DNA of 64,000 bases from Companilactobacillus futsaii JCM 17355 (GCF_001435505.1 NZ_AZDO01000108.1:18740-82739), one strand, 5' to 3'; numbered from the stretch's first letter, positions 50,214-58,443 are shown. The notes: generated from the sequence alone by a model not told the origin. Numbers and translations: made by a program.

Positions 50214-52477
50214 CCAATATTTTTAATGCCATCAACGGCAGTCCAAGTAATGGTAGAAGTATATGTTCCAGTGGGCTCGATGCCACTTTGTTGTAATAGG
50301 ATTCCGTTATCGTGACCCCAACTATCATCGATGTCGAATTGTTGCTCCGCATCTTGAGATTTGGTGCCGTTGGCAATGTTAGCGACTTTGTTGGTGATTG
50401 GGTAGATATTGCCATCTTTATCGACAAAGATTATTCCACCATTGTCCCAAGTTTGTGAACCGTTAGAAAGGGATGTTGCTTGAGCTTGCAAAGTCCAAGT
50501 AGAATTTTTGGCACGTTGATCATTAACTGTCAAAGACCAGTCCTTACTACGATGAATTACACGATTAGTTGGATATTCTTGAACAGTTTGAAAGTGACTC
50601 GTTTGAGCAGCGTTGACGATCAAATCACCGACAACATTAACTGTATAACTAATAATGTTTGACTTGTTAAAGTTCTCATCTTCGGCGTAGAAGGAAACGG
50701 TATTTTTACCTTCAGTTAAGTCTTTTGCCAAAATATTGTAACTGAAAGTGTCGGCTGAACTATCAGAATTCAAAGTTCCTAAAAGTGGTGCATCGCTTGA
50801 ATCCGGTGTTTCAGAGCCATTGATGATTCGATGAATAGTAATCTTGGAATCATCAAGCGTGTCAGTTGGCTTGTAAGCTACAATACCACCTAAGTTAGTT
50901 TGGCCGGAAATTTGAATTTTTTGATTGTCTTCGCTGTTAGCTGTCAAAGTTAATGTTTTTGGTTGAACGATAGTAAATGCTGGTGACATAACGTTTTTCT
51001 GCAAGTTAGTTCCAATAAAACTAGCATGTTGACTAGCTACTGGAGTTGAAACAGTATTGTCGTCAGCTTTAGCAGTTCCAGTAAAGGTGATTTTAGCCAA
51101 CTTATTAGTAGAAGAAATATCTTTACTCAAGGTTGCTTTCACATTGGTTGAATTTCCGCTGACCGAAAGATTTTGAGTCGTACCGTCAGTATAAGTGATT
51201 TGACCGCTGTTGTAAGTAATATTGGTAGGTAAATCAATGTCCGCAGCGACTGATTTCCAATCTTGTGAACCACTGAGGTATTTTAGATCGTATTCAAGCG
51301 ATAATTTATCGCCATTGTTGACTTTACCAGAATCGCCAACTTCACGAGGATTGCCACTACCGTCAGCGTGAGTGATATCAAACAATTTGCAAGTAGTGTC
51401 AGCCTCAACGATTGATGGGACTGATTCGAAGACTACCAAATTAGTTTCAGTATCTGTGCCAGTTGAACCTGTGAATCCCCAATACAATTTGGTCAATCCG
51501 TTTAAATGCATCTTAGATAAATCAATATTGACGTTTTTTTCAATGTCGGCTTCTTTGGGAGCACCATCTAGAGTTTCATCATTGAATTTGTAAGTAATCA
51601 TGGGTTTACCAGTATCAGTCATTGATTCCGGTGTCCAAGTGATGGTTAGATGATGCCATTGTTGATCAGTTAAAATGTTTCTTTGTCCATTGATTTTAAA
51701 AGTAGGATCATAGTGAATCAATTCAGGATAATCATTTTGCGAATCAAAGGTATATGAGCTTGAATCGCCGGGGTAACTATAAGCAATGTGATTAATTTCA
51801 GTTGGGTCAGGAAATGCGTTTAAGGGTACATCGTAGTAACTGTCGATGCTATTGTCGCCATTAAACTTAGTATCGAATTCAAGAGCCCAACTCTTTTGGA
51901 TAGCTGAACTAGCTAATTCTGCAACCGTCGTTCTAAGAGGCACACCCCAAACACCCATTGTTTCACCACCGACAGGAGTATTGGTAATTAATTGATGATT
52001 GAAGGCATCAGCTCCTTGTCCTTGTAAAACAAAGGCCATTCCGTCACCATAACTACCATTGCTACGACCACCACCAAAAAGTAACCACATGGACATGGTT
52101 TGTTTTTTGTTGATATCGATATAATTTTGATTGGCTTTATCAGAAGCATTGAGGTTAGACCAGACAGCCCCGAAGCTACTTGTTCTACCTGCTTCGGTGA
52201 TTTCAATAACATTACGACTAGTGAAATTGCTACCTGAATTTGGCGCTAACAATTTAGCATTATTAGTGCCGTTGTTTAAATTAGCAATATCAAACCATTG
52301 ACTGACATCTGATAATCCATTAGGAACGTGATCATCATCACTTAAAAGCTGGTATAGGGAAGCATTTTGCGATAGTCCTGAATATTGAGAAATTGCTCGT
52401 ACATCATTTAAATTAAACGCCAAAAAAGTCCCAAAACTAAGAATTATTAATGAGAGTAAATAAACTAATTTTTTGAT
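50210..52477 (-). CDS. Secreted L-type lectin / WxL-domain surface protein
   Basis: About 755 residues. The first 330 mature residues form an L-type (legume-like) lectin domain (WSNLNASDKANQNYIDI, GDGMAFVLQGQG). Ig-like segments follow to about 600. The C-terminus is a WxL domain: TWTLQAQATSLSNGSQTW and the closing YTSTITWTAVDG. WxL domains bind peptidoglycan without covalent linkage; no LPxTG is present. The only standard in-frame start (TTG 52423) would remove the signal peptide. The frame continues upstream through KKLVYLLSLIILSFGTFLAF to ATC 52477 or ATT 52480 behind GGGGGG, so a rare start codon is likely. No other WxL or DUF916 genes lie nearby, unlike typical csc clusters. Confidence 0.75.
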   Translation of the reverse strand: MKKLVYLLSLIILSFGTFLAFNLNDVRAISQYSGLSQNASLYQLLSDDDHVPNGLSDVSQWFDIANLNNGTNNAKLLAPNSGSNFTSRNVIEITEAGRTSSFGAVWSNLNASDKANQNYIDINKKQTMSMWLLFGGGRSNGSYGDGMAFVLQGQGADAFNHQLITNTPVGGETMGVWGVPLRTTVAELASSAIQKSWALEFDTKFNGDNSIDSYYDVPLNAFPDPTEINHIAYSYPGDSSSYTFDSQNDYPELIHYDPTFKINGQRNILTDQQWHHLTITWTPESMTDTGKPMITYKFNDETLDGAPKEADIEKNVNIDLSKMHLNGLTKLYWGFTGSTGTDTETNLVVFESVPSIVEADTTCKLFDITHADGSGNPREVGDSGKVNNGDKLSLEYDLKYLSGSQDWKSVAADIDLPTNITYNSGQITYTDGTTQNLSVSGNSTNVKATLSKDISSTNKLAKITFTGTAKADDNTVSTPVASQHASFIGTNLQKNVMSPAFTIVQPKTLTLTANSEDNQKIQISGQTNLGGIVAYKPTDTLDDSKITIHRIINGSETPDSSDAPLLGTLNSDSSADTFSYNILAKDLTEGKNTVSFYAEDENFNKSNIISYTVNVVGDLIVNAAQTSHFQTVQEYPTNRVIHRSKDWSLTVNDQRAKNSTWTLQAQATSLSNGSQTWDNGGIIFVDKDGNIYPITNKVANIANGTKSQDAEQQFDIDDSWGHDNGILLQQSGIEPTGTYTSTITWTAVDGIKNIG

Positions 52478-52503
52478 AATAATCCCCCCAAAAAGGATAT
52501 AAT

Positions 52504-52513
52504 CACAATTGTG
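52504..52513. promoter_or_regulatory. Palindrome upstream of the lectin gene
   Basis: Perfect ten-base palindrome CACAATTGTG, about 30 bases before the lectin gene; operator candidate of unknown regulator. Confidence 0.35.
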
Positions 52514-52515
52514 TT

Positions 52516-52533
52516 AATCTGATTAAACAGATT
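52516..52533. promoter_or_regulatory. Second palindrome upstream of the lectin gene
   Basis: AATCTG-ATTAAA-CAGATT, an inverted repeat with a six-base centre two bases beyond the previous palindrome. It could be an operator or a weak hairpin. Confidence 0.35.
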
Positions 52534-52588
52534 TTCACACTCATATTAGTATAAACATGTTAATAATTCCATATAAATGCTTATATTT

Positions 52589-52624
52589 TCTAAATAAAAA
52601 ATCGATTGGATTTTTATTTAGAAC
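52589..52624. terminator. AT-rich hairpin between the marR-type and lectin genes
   Basis: A roughly 15-base stem (TTCTAAATAAAAA and its complement, one bulge) around a short loop. It may end transcription of the MarR gene, but a clear T run is missing. The remaining intergenic bases 52534-52588 and 52625-52711 hold nothing I can name. Confidence 0.4.
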
Positions 52625-52711
52625 TATTAAACTTGATTTGTATCAATGATGATGTGTGATAAATAAAGTAATATGGGTAATTGATTTAAAGTACAAATAT
52701 TTTATTTCTCT

Positions 52712-53380
52712 TTAATATCTAAAACCGTTCCAGAAATCTTGACGAAAATCTGGACGACGACCATGGTGTCCGTGGTGACCTTGTGGCATACATTGGTTGA
52801 AAGGTGAGTGGTGACGCATATGTTCACGCATCTCATGGCGCATATGTTCCATATCTTCTGGAGTCATCTTGTCACGCATGTCCATCATTTGTTCACGCAT
52901 ATTAAGCATGGCTTGGTAACGGTCAGTTGGATCGACAAACTTTTCTGAATTTTGTTTGAAATCATCGTCCCAGCCCTCAGAAATTTTCTTGAGATAATCA
53001 CTGAAATTAACCTTTTCTTCATCGTTTAAACCGGCTAGAAAAGCTTCACTGTAGGTTTCGTTCTTGAGTGAAGCATTGTCTTCAGCCTTTTGGCGCCCTA
53101 CATCTGTTAAATAAATCAATTTACTGCGTTTGTCATGTTCATCTTCTTTACGAATGATATCGCCGTTGTTTTCCATCTTTTTCATCAATTCGGCGATTGA
53201 ACTAGGACTTAGATCTAAGATTTCGCGTAAGTAGTTTTGAGTTAAACCATCTCCTAATTTTAAAACTGCTAGAACTCTTTGTTGTCCTGTAAGCTTTTGT
53301 TTCTTTTGGCTCATATAGAAGTTAGCGGCCTCACTGATAAAGCGTAATTGTTTCATTAAATCATCTGTTAATTTACTCAT
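52712..53380 (-). CDS. MarR-family regulator with Met/His-rich tail
   Basis: 222 residues. Residues 1-150 are a winged-helix MarR domain (GDGLTQNYLREILDLSPSSIAELMKKMENNGDI, then RSKLIYLTDVGRQKAED). The last 68 residues are unusual: about eleven Met and nine His (MTPEDMEHMRHEMREHMRHH, GHHGHHG) plus one Cys. That composition suggests metal or haem binding, which is inference. Start ATG follows GAGGA. Its promoter holds two perfect palindromes, so autoregulation is very likely. It is divergent from the zinc-free rpsN gene. Confidence 0.88.
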   Translation of the reverse strand: MSKLTDDLMKQLRFISEAANFYMSQKKQKLTGQQRVLAVLKLGDGLTQNYLREILDLSPSSIAELMKKMENNGDIIRKEDEHDKRSKLIYLTDVGRQKAEDNASLKNETYSEAFLAGLNDEEKVNFSDYLKKISEGWDDDFKQNSEKFVDPTDRYQAMLNMREQMMDMRDKMTPEDMEHMRHEMREHMRHHSPFNQCMPQGHHGHHGRRPDFRQDFWNGFRY

Positions 53381-53408
53381 AATTAAATTCCTCGTTTCAT
53401 TTTTATTT

Positions 53409-53424
53409 AGTTCGGTACCGAACT
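53409..53424. promoter_or_regulatory. Operator 1, palindrome AGTTCGGTACCGAACT
   Basis: Perfect 16-base palindrome located just downstream of the -10 of the MarR gene. The same core occurs again at 53446, 35 bases away centre to centre. Binding here would block transcript elongation or start. Confidence 0.8.
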
Positions 53425-53438
53425 TGATTACATGAATC

Positions 53439-53468
53439 AGTATAATTCGGTACCGAACTAAATGTCAA
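53439..53468 (-). promoter_or_regulatory. Promoter of the MarR gene
   Basis: On the minus strand TTGACA (53468-53463), an 18-base spacer that contains operator 2, and TATACT (53444-53439). Confidence 0.75.
53446..53457. promoter_or_regulatory. Operator 2, palindrome TTCGGTACCGAA
   Basis: Perfect palindrome between the -35 and -10 of the MarR gene and about 40 bases upstream of the rpsN2 -35. It shares its twelve-base core with operator 1. Confidence 0.8.
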
Positions 53469-53493
53469 CATTTTTCTTTTAAAAATTAAATTA

Positions 53494-53521
53494 TTGACTC
53501 TAAAGAATAAAAGAGTATCAT
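53494..53521 (+). promoter_or_regulatory. Promoter of the zinc-independent rpsN
   Basis: TTGACT (53494-53499), a 16-base spacer and TATCAT (53516-53521). Confidence 0.6.
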
Positions 53522-53526
53522 CTTAT

Positions 53527-53541
53527 TAGTAAAAATTACTA
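53527..53541. promoter_or_regulatory. Palindrome TAGTAA-AAA-TTACTA at the rpsN2 start site
   Basis: Perfect six-base arms with a three-base centre, just after the -10 of the alternative rpsN. Alternative zinc-free ribosomal protein genes are commonly repressed by Zur or a similar zinc sensor, so this is the natural candidate operator. I cannot assign it to a known box. Confidence 0.45.
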
Positions 53542-53556
53542 TTTAGGGAGAAATAA

Positions 53557-53826
53557 ATGGCTAAAAAATCAAAAATCATTAAAAATCAAAAACAACAAGA
53601 ACTTATCCAAAGATATGCAGCAGTACGACAAGAATTAAAAGCAAAAGGTGATTACATTGGTTTATCGAAATTACCTCGTAATTCCAGTCCAGTGCGTCTG
53701 AAGAATCGTGATGCAATTGACGGTCGTCCACACGCATATATGCGTAAGTTTGGAATGTCCCGTTTGAACTTTAGAAAGCTTGCTCACGCCGGTCAAATTC
53801 CTGGTGTAAAGAAGGCTAGTTGGTAA
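53557..53826 (+). CDS. rpsN2: 30S ribosomal protein S14, zinc-independent type
   Basis: 89 residues. This is the long S14 form without CxxC pairs; the segment [21 protein letters not shown] takes the place of the zinc ribbon, and the C-terminus [16 protein letters not shown] resembles that of the zinc form. It replaces zinc-type S14 (at 23173) under zinc limitation in Bacillus. ATG follows AGGGAG. It is followed after nine bases by a 37-codon basic ORF. Confidence 0.93.
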   Translation: MAKKSKIIKNQKQQELIQRYAAVRQELKAKGDYIGLSKLPRNSSPVRLKNRDAIDGRPHAYMRKFGMSRLNFRKLAHAGQIPGVKKASW

Positions 53827-53835
53827 GGAGTTATT

Positions 53836-53949
53836 ATGGAAAAGATGAATGTAGCAACGGCTTATCGTAATTTAAAAAGTCCTAATTTAAAGACTAAGAA
53901 AAGAGCTTTACGAGCTATCAAAGATAGTAAAAGGAAATCTGTGAAATAA
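53836..53949 (+). CDS. Small basic protein next to rpsN2
   Basis: 37 residues beginning MEKMNVATAYRNLKS, with about a third lysine or arginine and no cysteine or histidine. AAGGAG lies five bases before the ATG, and the gap to rpsN2 is nine bases, so it is co-transcribed with it. I do not recognise a structural family. From memory, similar short ORFs beside alternative S14 genes of lactobacilli have been labelled putative metal homeostasis proteins; I cannot verify this. Confidence 0.6.
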   Translation: MEKMNVATAYRNLKSPNLKTKKRALRAIKDSKRKSVK

Positions 53950-53961
53950 TTAACAGTCTAA

Positions 53962-53990
53962 ATGAAAACGTTTTCTTTCTCTGATATAAT
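53962..53990 (+). promoter_or_regulatory. Promoter of the YfcC-type carrier gene
   Basis: ATGAAA (53962-53967), a 17-base spacer and a perfect TATAAT (53985-53990). Confidence 0.6.
53963..53976. promoter_or_regulatory. cre site (CcpA box) before the YfcC-type gene
   Basis: TGAAAACGTTTTCT matches the catabolite-responsive element consensus. It overlaps the -35 region, so CcpA should repress. Confidence 0.75.
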
Positions 53991-54034
53991 TAACTTGTGT
54001 GTAATTAATAATATGGGGAAAGAGGGGACATATC

Positions 54035-55564
54035 ATGGCTGGTACGAAGAAGAAAAAACATAGTTTTCCGTCTGCGTATACTGTTATCGTTATTGTTCTA
54101 ATTTTGGTTCAAGCTTTGACGTTCTTTATTCCTTCGGGAAAGTACAGTACCTTGGAATACAATTCAGGTTTGGACAAGTTTGTTATTACTGAGGCTTCAG
54201 GAAAGACAATCAAGAAGCCAGCAACACAGAAAACATTGGATAATTATAAGATTAAAATCAATGTTTCCAAGTTTAAGGATGGTACAATCTATCGTCCTGC
54301 GGCAATTCCAAATACTTACCACCAAATCAAAAAGCCTAAACGTGGTGTCTTTGGAACTATCAATCAATTTTTAACCTCACAAGTTCAAGGTATCGTTGAT
54401 AGTGTTGATATCATCGTCTTCGTTTTGATTCTTGGTGGAGTTATCGGAGTCGTCAATGCCACTGGAGCGATGGATTCAGGGATGATGCGACTTTCCGAGA
54501 AATTAAAGGGAAAACAAAAGTGGTTGATCGTAATTGTTACTTCGCTGATTGGTCTAGGTGGTACGACTTTTGGTATGGCTGAAGAAACAATTGCTTTCTA
54601 TCCAATTCTGATTCCAATTTTCCTACTGGCTGGGTACGATACATTAACGGCAGTAGCGGCAGTTTACTTAGGTACAGCAATCGGTTCAATGAGTTCGACA
54701 ATCAATCCGTTCTCAACTGTTATTGCTTCTAATGCTGCCGGAATCAATTTTACCGATGGTCTGCCAATGAGAGCTTTGATGTGGGTCTGTGCCATTGGAA
54801 TTTCAATTATTTATACGATTAGATATGCTGAAAAGGTTAGAAAAGATCCATCGAAATCATTAGTTGCTGATCAAGCTCAAGAAGATAAAGACCGTTTCTT
54901 AGGTGATTTGGATTTATCCGAAAAGAGTGACTTCACAACTCGTCAAAAATTATCATTGATTATCTTTGCCTTAGGCTTCGTCGTAATGATTTATGGTGTT
55001 CAACAATTAGGTTGGTACTTCACCGAAATTGCGGTTGTTTTCCTAGCTGTAACTTACTTGTTGATTTTTACGGCTGGTCTCAAAGAGTCCAAGTTTGTCG
55101 ATAGTTTCGTTTCTGGAGCTGGAGACTTATTGGGAGTTGCCTTGACAGTTGGTTTAGCTAGATCAGTTGGTATCGTTATGGAAAATAGTTATGTCAGCGA
55201 TACGATCATGAATTACTTCAGCAACAAAATCAGTGGTATGAACAGCGTGTTATTCATCTGCGTTCTGTTCTTCGTTTACATCGTTTTAGGATTCTTCATT
55301 CAATCATCTTCAGGTTTGGCGGTACTTTCTATGCCAATCATGGCTCCTTTAGCCGATGTTGTGGGAATCGATCGTGCTTTGATCATCAATGCCTATAACT
55401 GGGGACAAGGATTGATTGGTTTGATTGCACCAACGGGATTAATTTTAGTATCGTTATCAATGGTTAAAGTTGGTTTCGATAAGTGGATTAAATTCGTTAC
55501 GAAATTGCTGATTATGATAGTTGTTTTGATTTTAGTATTCTTAAGTGTAGGTGTTTTACTATAA
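54035..55564 (+). CDS. YfcC-family (C4-dicarboxylate anaerobic carrier-like) transporter
   Basis: 509 residues, about twelve hydrophobic segments. A hydrophilic insert of about 80 residues follows the first helix and should be outside the cell. The conserved GLGGTTFGMAEETIAFYPILIP, GSMSSTINPFSTVIASNAAG and FFIQSSSGLAVLSMPIMAPLAD blocks place it in the DcuC/YfcC/ArcD-like group. The neighbouring fumarase and fumarate reductase make C4-dicarboxylates the best guess; amino-acid exchange is the alternative. Controlled by a cre site. It ends in its own terminator. Confidence 0.82.
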   Translation: MAGTKKKKHSFPSAYTVIVIVLILVQALTFFIPSGKYSTLEYNSGLDKFVITEASGKTIKKPATQKTLDNYKIKINVSKFKDGTIYRPAAIPNTYHQIKKPKRGVFGTINQFLTSQVQGIVDSVDIIVFVLILGGVIGVVNATGAMDSGMMRLSEKLKGKQKWLIVIVTSLIGLGGTTFGMAEETIAFYPILIPIFLLAGYDTLTAVAAVYLGTAIGSMSSTINPFSTVIASNAAGINFTDGLPMRALMWVCAIGISIIYTIRYAEKVRKDPSKSLVADQAQEDKDRFLGDLDLSEKSDFTTRQKLSLIIFALGFVVMIYGVQQLGWYFTEIAVVFLAVTYLLIFTAGLKESKFVDSFVSGAGDLLGVALTVGLARSVGIVMENSYVSDTIMNYFSNKISGMNSVLFICVLFFVYIVLGFFIQSSSGLAVLSMPIMAPLADVVGIDRALIINAYNWGQGLIGLIAPTGLILVSLSMVKVGFDKWIKFVTKLLIMIVVLILVFLSVGVLL

Positions 55565-55602
55565 AAAAAGTCGTTGGTGAATTTATCATCAACGACTTTT
55601 TT
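55563..55602 (+). terminator. Terminator of the YfcC-type gene
   Basis: AAAAAAGTCGTTG-TGA pairs with TCA-CAACGACTTTTTT. Confidence 0.9.
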
Positions 55603-55634
55603 ACTGCATCTCTTTATTAAAGAAGACTTTTCGT

Positions 55635-55640
55635 TATAAT
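55635..55640 (+). promoter_or_regulatory. -10 of the fumC operon
   Basis: Perfect TATAAT 31 bases before fumC. The -35 is weak (CTTTAT near 55612). Confidence 0.5.
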
Positions 55641-55670
55641 TAGAGTAACAATTTTGCTTGGAGGAAAAAT

Positions 55671-57068
55671 ATGTCAGATTATCGAATTGAAGAAGATACT
55701 TTAGGAGCTGTCAAAATTCCCAAGGATGCACTTTGGGGAGCACAAACACAGCGTAGTCGCAATAACTTTTCCACAGGAAATAAGATGCCTTTAGAAATTA
55801 TCAAGGCTTTGTTACAAATCAAAAGAGCCGCCGCAATTGCTAATAAAGAAGTTAGAGCAATCGATGCTAGTAAAGCAGATTTGATAGTAGAATCGATTGA
55901 TCAATTGTTAAAACTTGATGATATTAGTTTACGTAAGGATTTCCCATTGGTGGTTTATCAAACGGGTTCTGGTACGCAAACGAATATGAATGTGAATGAA
56001 GTCGTTAGTCATGTTGCTCAAAACATCAATCCTCAATTAGAAATTTTGCCAAACGATGATGTTAACCACGGACAAAGTTCCAATGATATTTTTCCTACAG
56101 CAATGAATATTACTGCAGCTATGGCAGTAGAAAAATTAATAAAATCTCTAAAACATTTGATAGAAGAACTGCAAACTAAGCAAGCTAAATATTGGCGTGT
56201 AGTCAAGATTGGCCGGACTCATTTGCAAGATGCAACACCGTTAACTTTTGGACAAGAAGTCAGTGGTTGGGTTTCAATGCTGCAACATGATTTAGATTAT
56301 TTGCAAACACTCAAGAAAACTCTCGGTGAATTGGCAATCGGTGGAACGGCCGTGGGAACTGGTTTGAATGCTGCCCCTGGATTTGCTGAAAAAATTGCTG
56401 AAGAAATGAGTAGCGTTTATAATTTTAAATTTACCGCTGATACGAACAAATTCTTTGGTTTAGCAGCACATTCTGGGTTAAACGTCGTCCATGGAGCAAT
56501 CAAAACTTTGGCTAGTGATTTATTGAAGATTGCTAACGATGTTAGATTCCTAGCCAGCGGTCCACGTTCTGGTTATGGTGAATTAAATATTCCCGCCAAT
56601 GAACCTGGTTCTTCAATCATGCCAGGTAAAGTTAATCCTACTCAGGCTGAGGCTATCACAATGGCAGCGATTAGAGTTATGGGTAATGATGTCACAATCG
56701 ATTTGGCTGCCAGTCAAGGTAACTTTGAAATGAACGTTTACAAGCCAGTTCTAATCAGTACTTTTTTAGAATCTGCTGAATTGTTGACTGGAACGATGAC
56801 CGGTTTTGCAGATAAAATGATTGCTGGTCTGACAGTCAATGAAACTCGCATGGAAGAATTAGTCGACCAATCATTGATGACAGTTACCGCTCTATCGCCA
56901 CATATTGGCTATCATCACAGTGCTGAAATTGCTCAACTAGCTCAAAGAGAAGGAACGACTTTACGAGAGGCTGCTATTAAGTCTAAATTAGTTACAGCCG
57001 AACAATTTGATCAATGGGTCGTGCCAATTGATATGACAAATATTGAGGAGAAAAAAGATGGCGAATAA
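55671..57068 (+). CDS. fumC: Fumarate hydratase, class II
   Basis: 465 residues. Interconverts malate and fumarate without an iron-sulphur cluster. The fumarase/aspartase signature GSSIMPGKVNPTQ near 320 and the SSNDIFPTAMNI block are intact; GSGTQTNMNVNEV binds substrate. It starts with ATG after GGAGG and overlaps the fumarate reductase gene by 11 bases. Confidence 0.95.
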   Translation: MSDYRIEEDTLGAVKIPKDALWGAQTQRSRNNFSTGNKMPLEIIKALLQIKRAAAIANKEVRAIDASKADLIVESIDQLLKLDDISLRKDFPLVVYQTGSGTQTNMNVNEVVSHVAQNINPQLEILPNDDVNHGQSSNDIFPTAMNITAAMAVEKLIKSLKHLIEELQTKQAKYWRVVKIGRTHLQDATPLTFGQEVSGWVSMLQHDLDYLQTLKKTLGELAIGGTAVGTGLNAAPGFAEKIAEEMSSVYNFKFTADTNKFFGLAAHSGLNVVHGAIKTLASDLLKIANDVRFLASGPRSGYGELNIPANEPGSSIMPGKVNPTQAEAITMAAIRVMGNDVTIDLAASQGNFEMNVYKPVLISTFLESAELLTGTMTGFADKMIAGLTVNETRMEELVDQSLMTVTALSPHIGYHHSAEIAQLAQREGTTLREAAIKSKLVTAEQFDQWVVPIDMTNIEEKKDGE

Positions 57069-58443
57069 GTTTGTTTTTAAACCAAATAAGATTGAGGAAT
57101 TAAAAGATAGTTATGATGTCATAATCGTCGGTTCTGGTGGAGCTGGTTTGACGAGTGCTATCCAAGCTTATGAATTAGGACTTTCACCAGTGATTTTAGA
57201 AAAAATGGACAAAATTGGTGGCAATACTAATCGGGCTTCTTCGGGGATGAATGCTGCCGAGACTTTTGTCCAATTGAACCACCATATCGTTGATAGCTTT
57301 CAAGAATTTTATGACGAAACTTTTATCGGTGGTGGTAAACAAAATAACCCTGAACTTTTGAAATTCTTCACAGAACATGGAGCTCTAGCAATTGACTGGT
57401 TGGATCAACACGGACTCAAATTAGATGATTTGACGATCACTGGTGGAATGAAAACGATGAGAACTCATCGCCCCAGTAGTTTAATGCCAATTGGTGGCTA
57501 TTTAGTTACTGAATTGTTGAAATATGTTGAAAAATATCAAATTCCTCTGTTTGATAATGTTAAAGTGACTGATATCTTATCTGAAAATGGTCAAATCACT
57601 GGAATCAAAGCTGAATCAGACCGTGAAATTGAAATTAAGACTTCAGCGGTAATCTTGGCAACAGGTGGTTTTGGAGCTGGCAAAGACCTCTTAGCACAGT
57701 ATCGTTCTGACTTGCTTAACCTTAGAACGACTAATCAACCGGGAGCTACTGGAGATGGAATCAAACTAGCTCAAAAATTGGGTGCTCAATTAGTTGATAT
57801 GGAACAAGTTCAAGTTCATCCAACTGTTCAACAAGATACTCCTCATGCATATTTGATTGGTGAAGCTGTTCGTGGTGAAGGGGCCATTTTAGTTAATGAT
57901 AATGGAACTCGTTTCGTCAATGAATTGGACACTAGAAAAAATGTCACCCAAGCTATCGATGATTTGGGTGGAACAGGAGCCTACTTGATTTTTGATACTG
58001 ATATTCGTAAGCGAGTCAAAGCTATTGAATTTTATGATCATGTTGGTTTAGTAAAGACTGGTCAAACTTTGGCCGATTTAGCCGCTGAAATCAAAGTGGG
58101 TGCGAATAAATTGGAAGAAACTGTATCTAAATGGAATCAAGCAGTAAAAAATCAACAAGACACAGAATTTAATCGCAGTACAGGTATGGAACGTGATATT
58201 TCAGACGGACCATTCTTTGCAATCCATATTGCGCCTGCCGTTCACTATACGATGGGCGGCTTGAAGATCAATGATAAAACTCAAGTATTGGATACGGATA
58301 ATAAAGTTATTAATGGCTTGTATGCGGCTGGCGAAATTGCTGGTGGTTTGCATGGTAATAATCGAATCGGTGGTAATTCAATCGCTGAAACAGTGGTCTT
58401 TGGTAGACAAGCTGGACAACAAGTTTATAAATATCTCCACTAA
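57058..58443 (+). CDS. Fumarate reductase flavoprotein (soluble)
   Basis: 461 residues of the FrdA/flavocytochrome-c family. The FAD-binding VIIVGSGGAGLTSAIQA starts near residue 23, EKMDKIGGNTNRASSGMNA follows, and the active-site and C-terminal FAD blocks MRTHRPSS and GLHGNNRIGGNSIAE are present. There is no FMN or haem domain, so it is a single-domain soluble enzyme. With FumC it would run malate to succinate and regenerate NAD+. ATG 57058 follows GAGGAG. Confidence 0.9.
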   Translation: MANKFVFKPNKIEELKDSYDVIIVGSGGAGLTSAIQAYELGLSPVILEKMDKIGGNTNRASSGMNAAETFVQLNHHIVDSFQEFYDETFIGGGKQNNPELLKFFTEHGALAIDWLDQHGLKLDDLTITGGMKTMRTHRPSSLMPIGGYLVTELLKYVEKYQIPLFDNVKVTDILSENGQITGIKAESDREIEIKTSAVILATGGFGAGKDLLAQYRSDLLNLRTTNQPGATGDGIKLAQKLGAQLVDMEQVQVHPTVQQDTPHAYLIGEAVRGEGAILVNDNGTRFVNELDTRKNVTQAIDDLGGTGAYLIFDTDIRKRVKAIEFYDHVGLVKTGQTLADLAAEIKVGANKLEETVSKWNQAVKNQQDTEFNRSTGMERDISDGPFFAIHIAPAVHYTMGGLKINDKTQVLDTDNKVINGLYAAGEIAGGLHGNNRIGGNSIAETVVFGRQAGQQVYKYLH

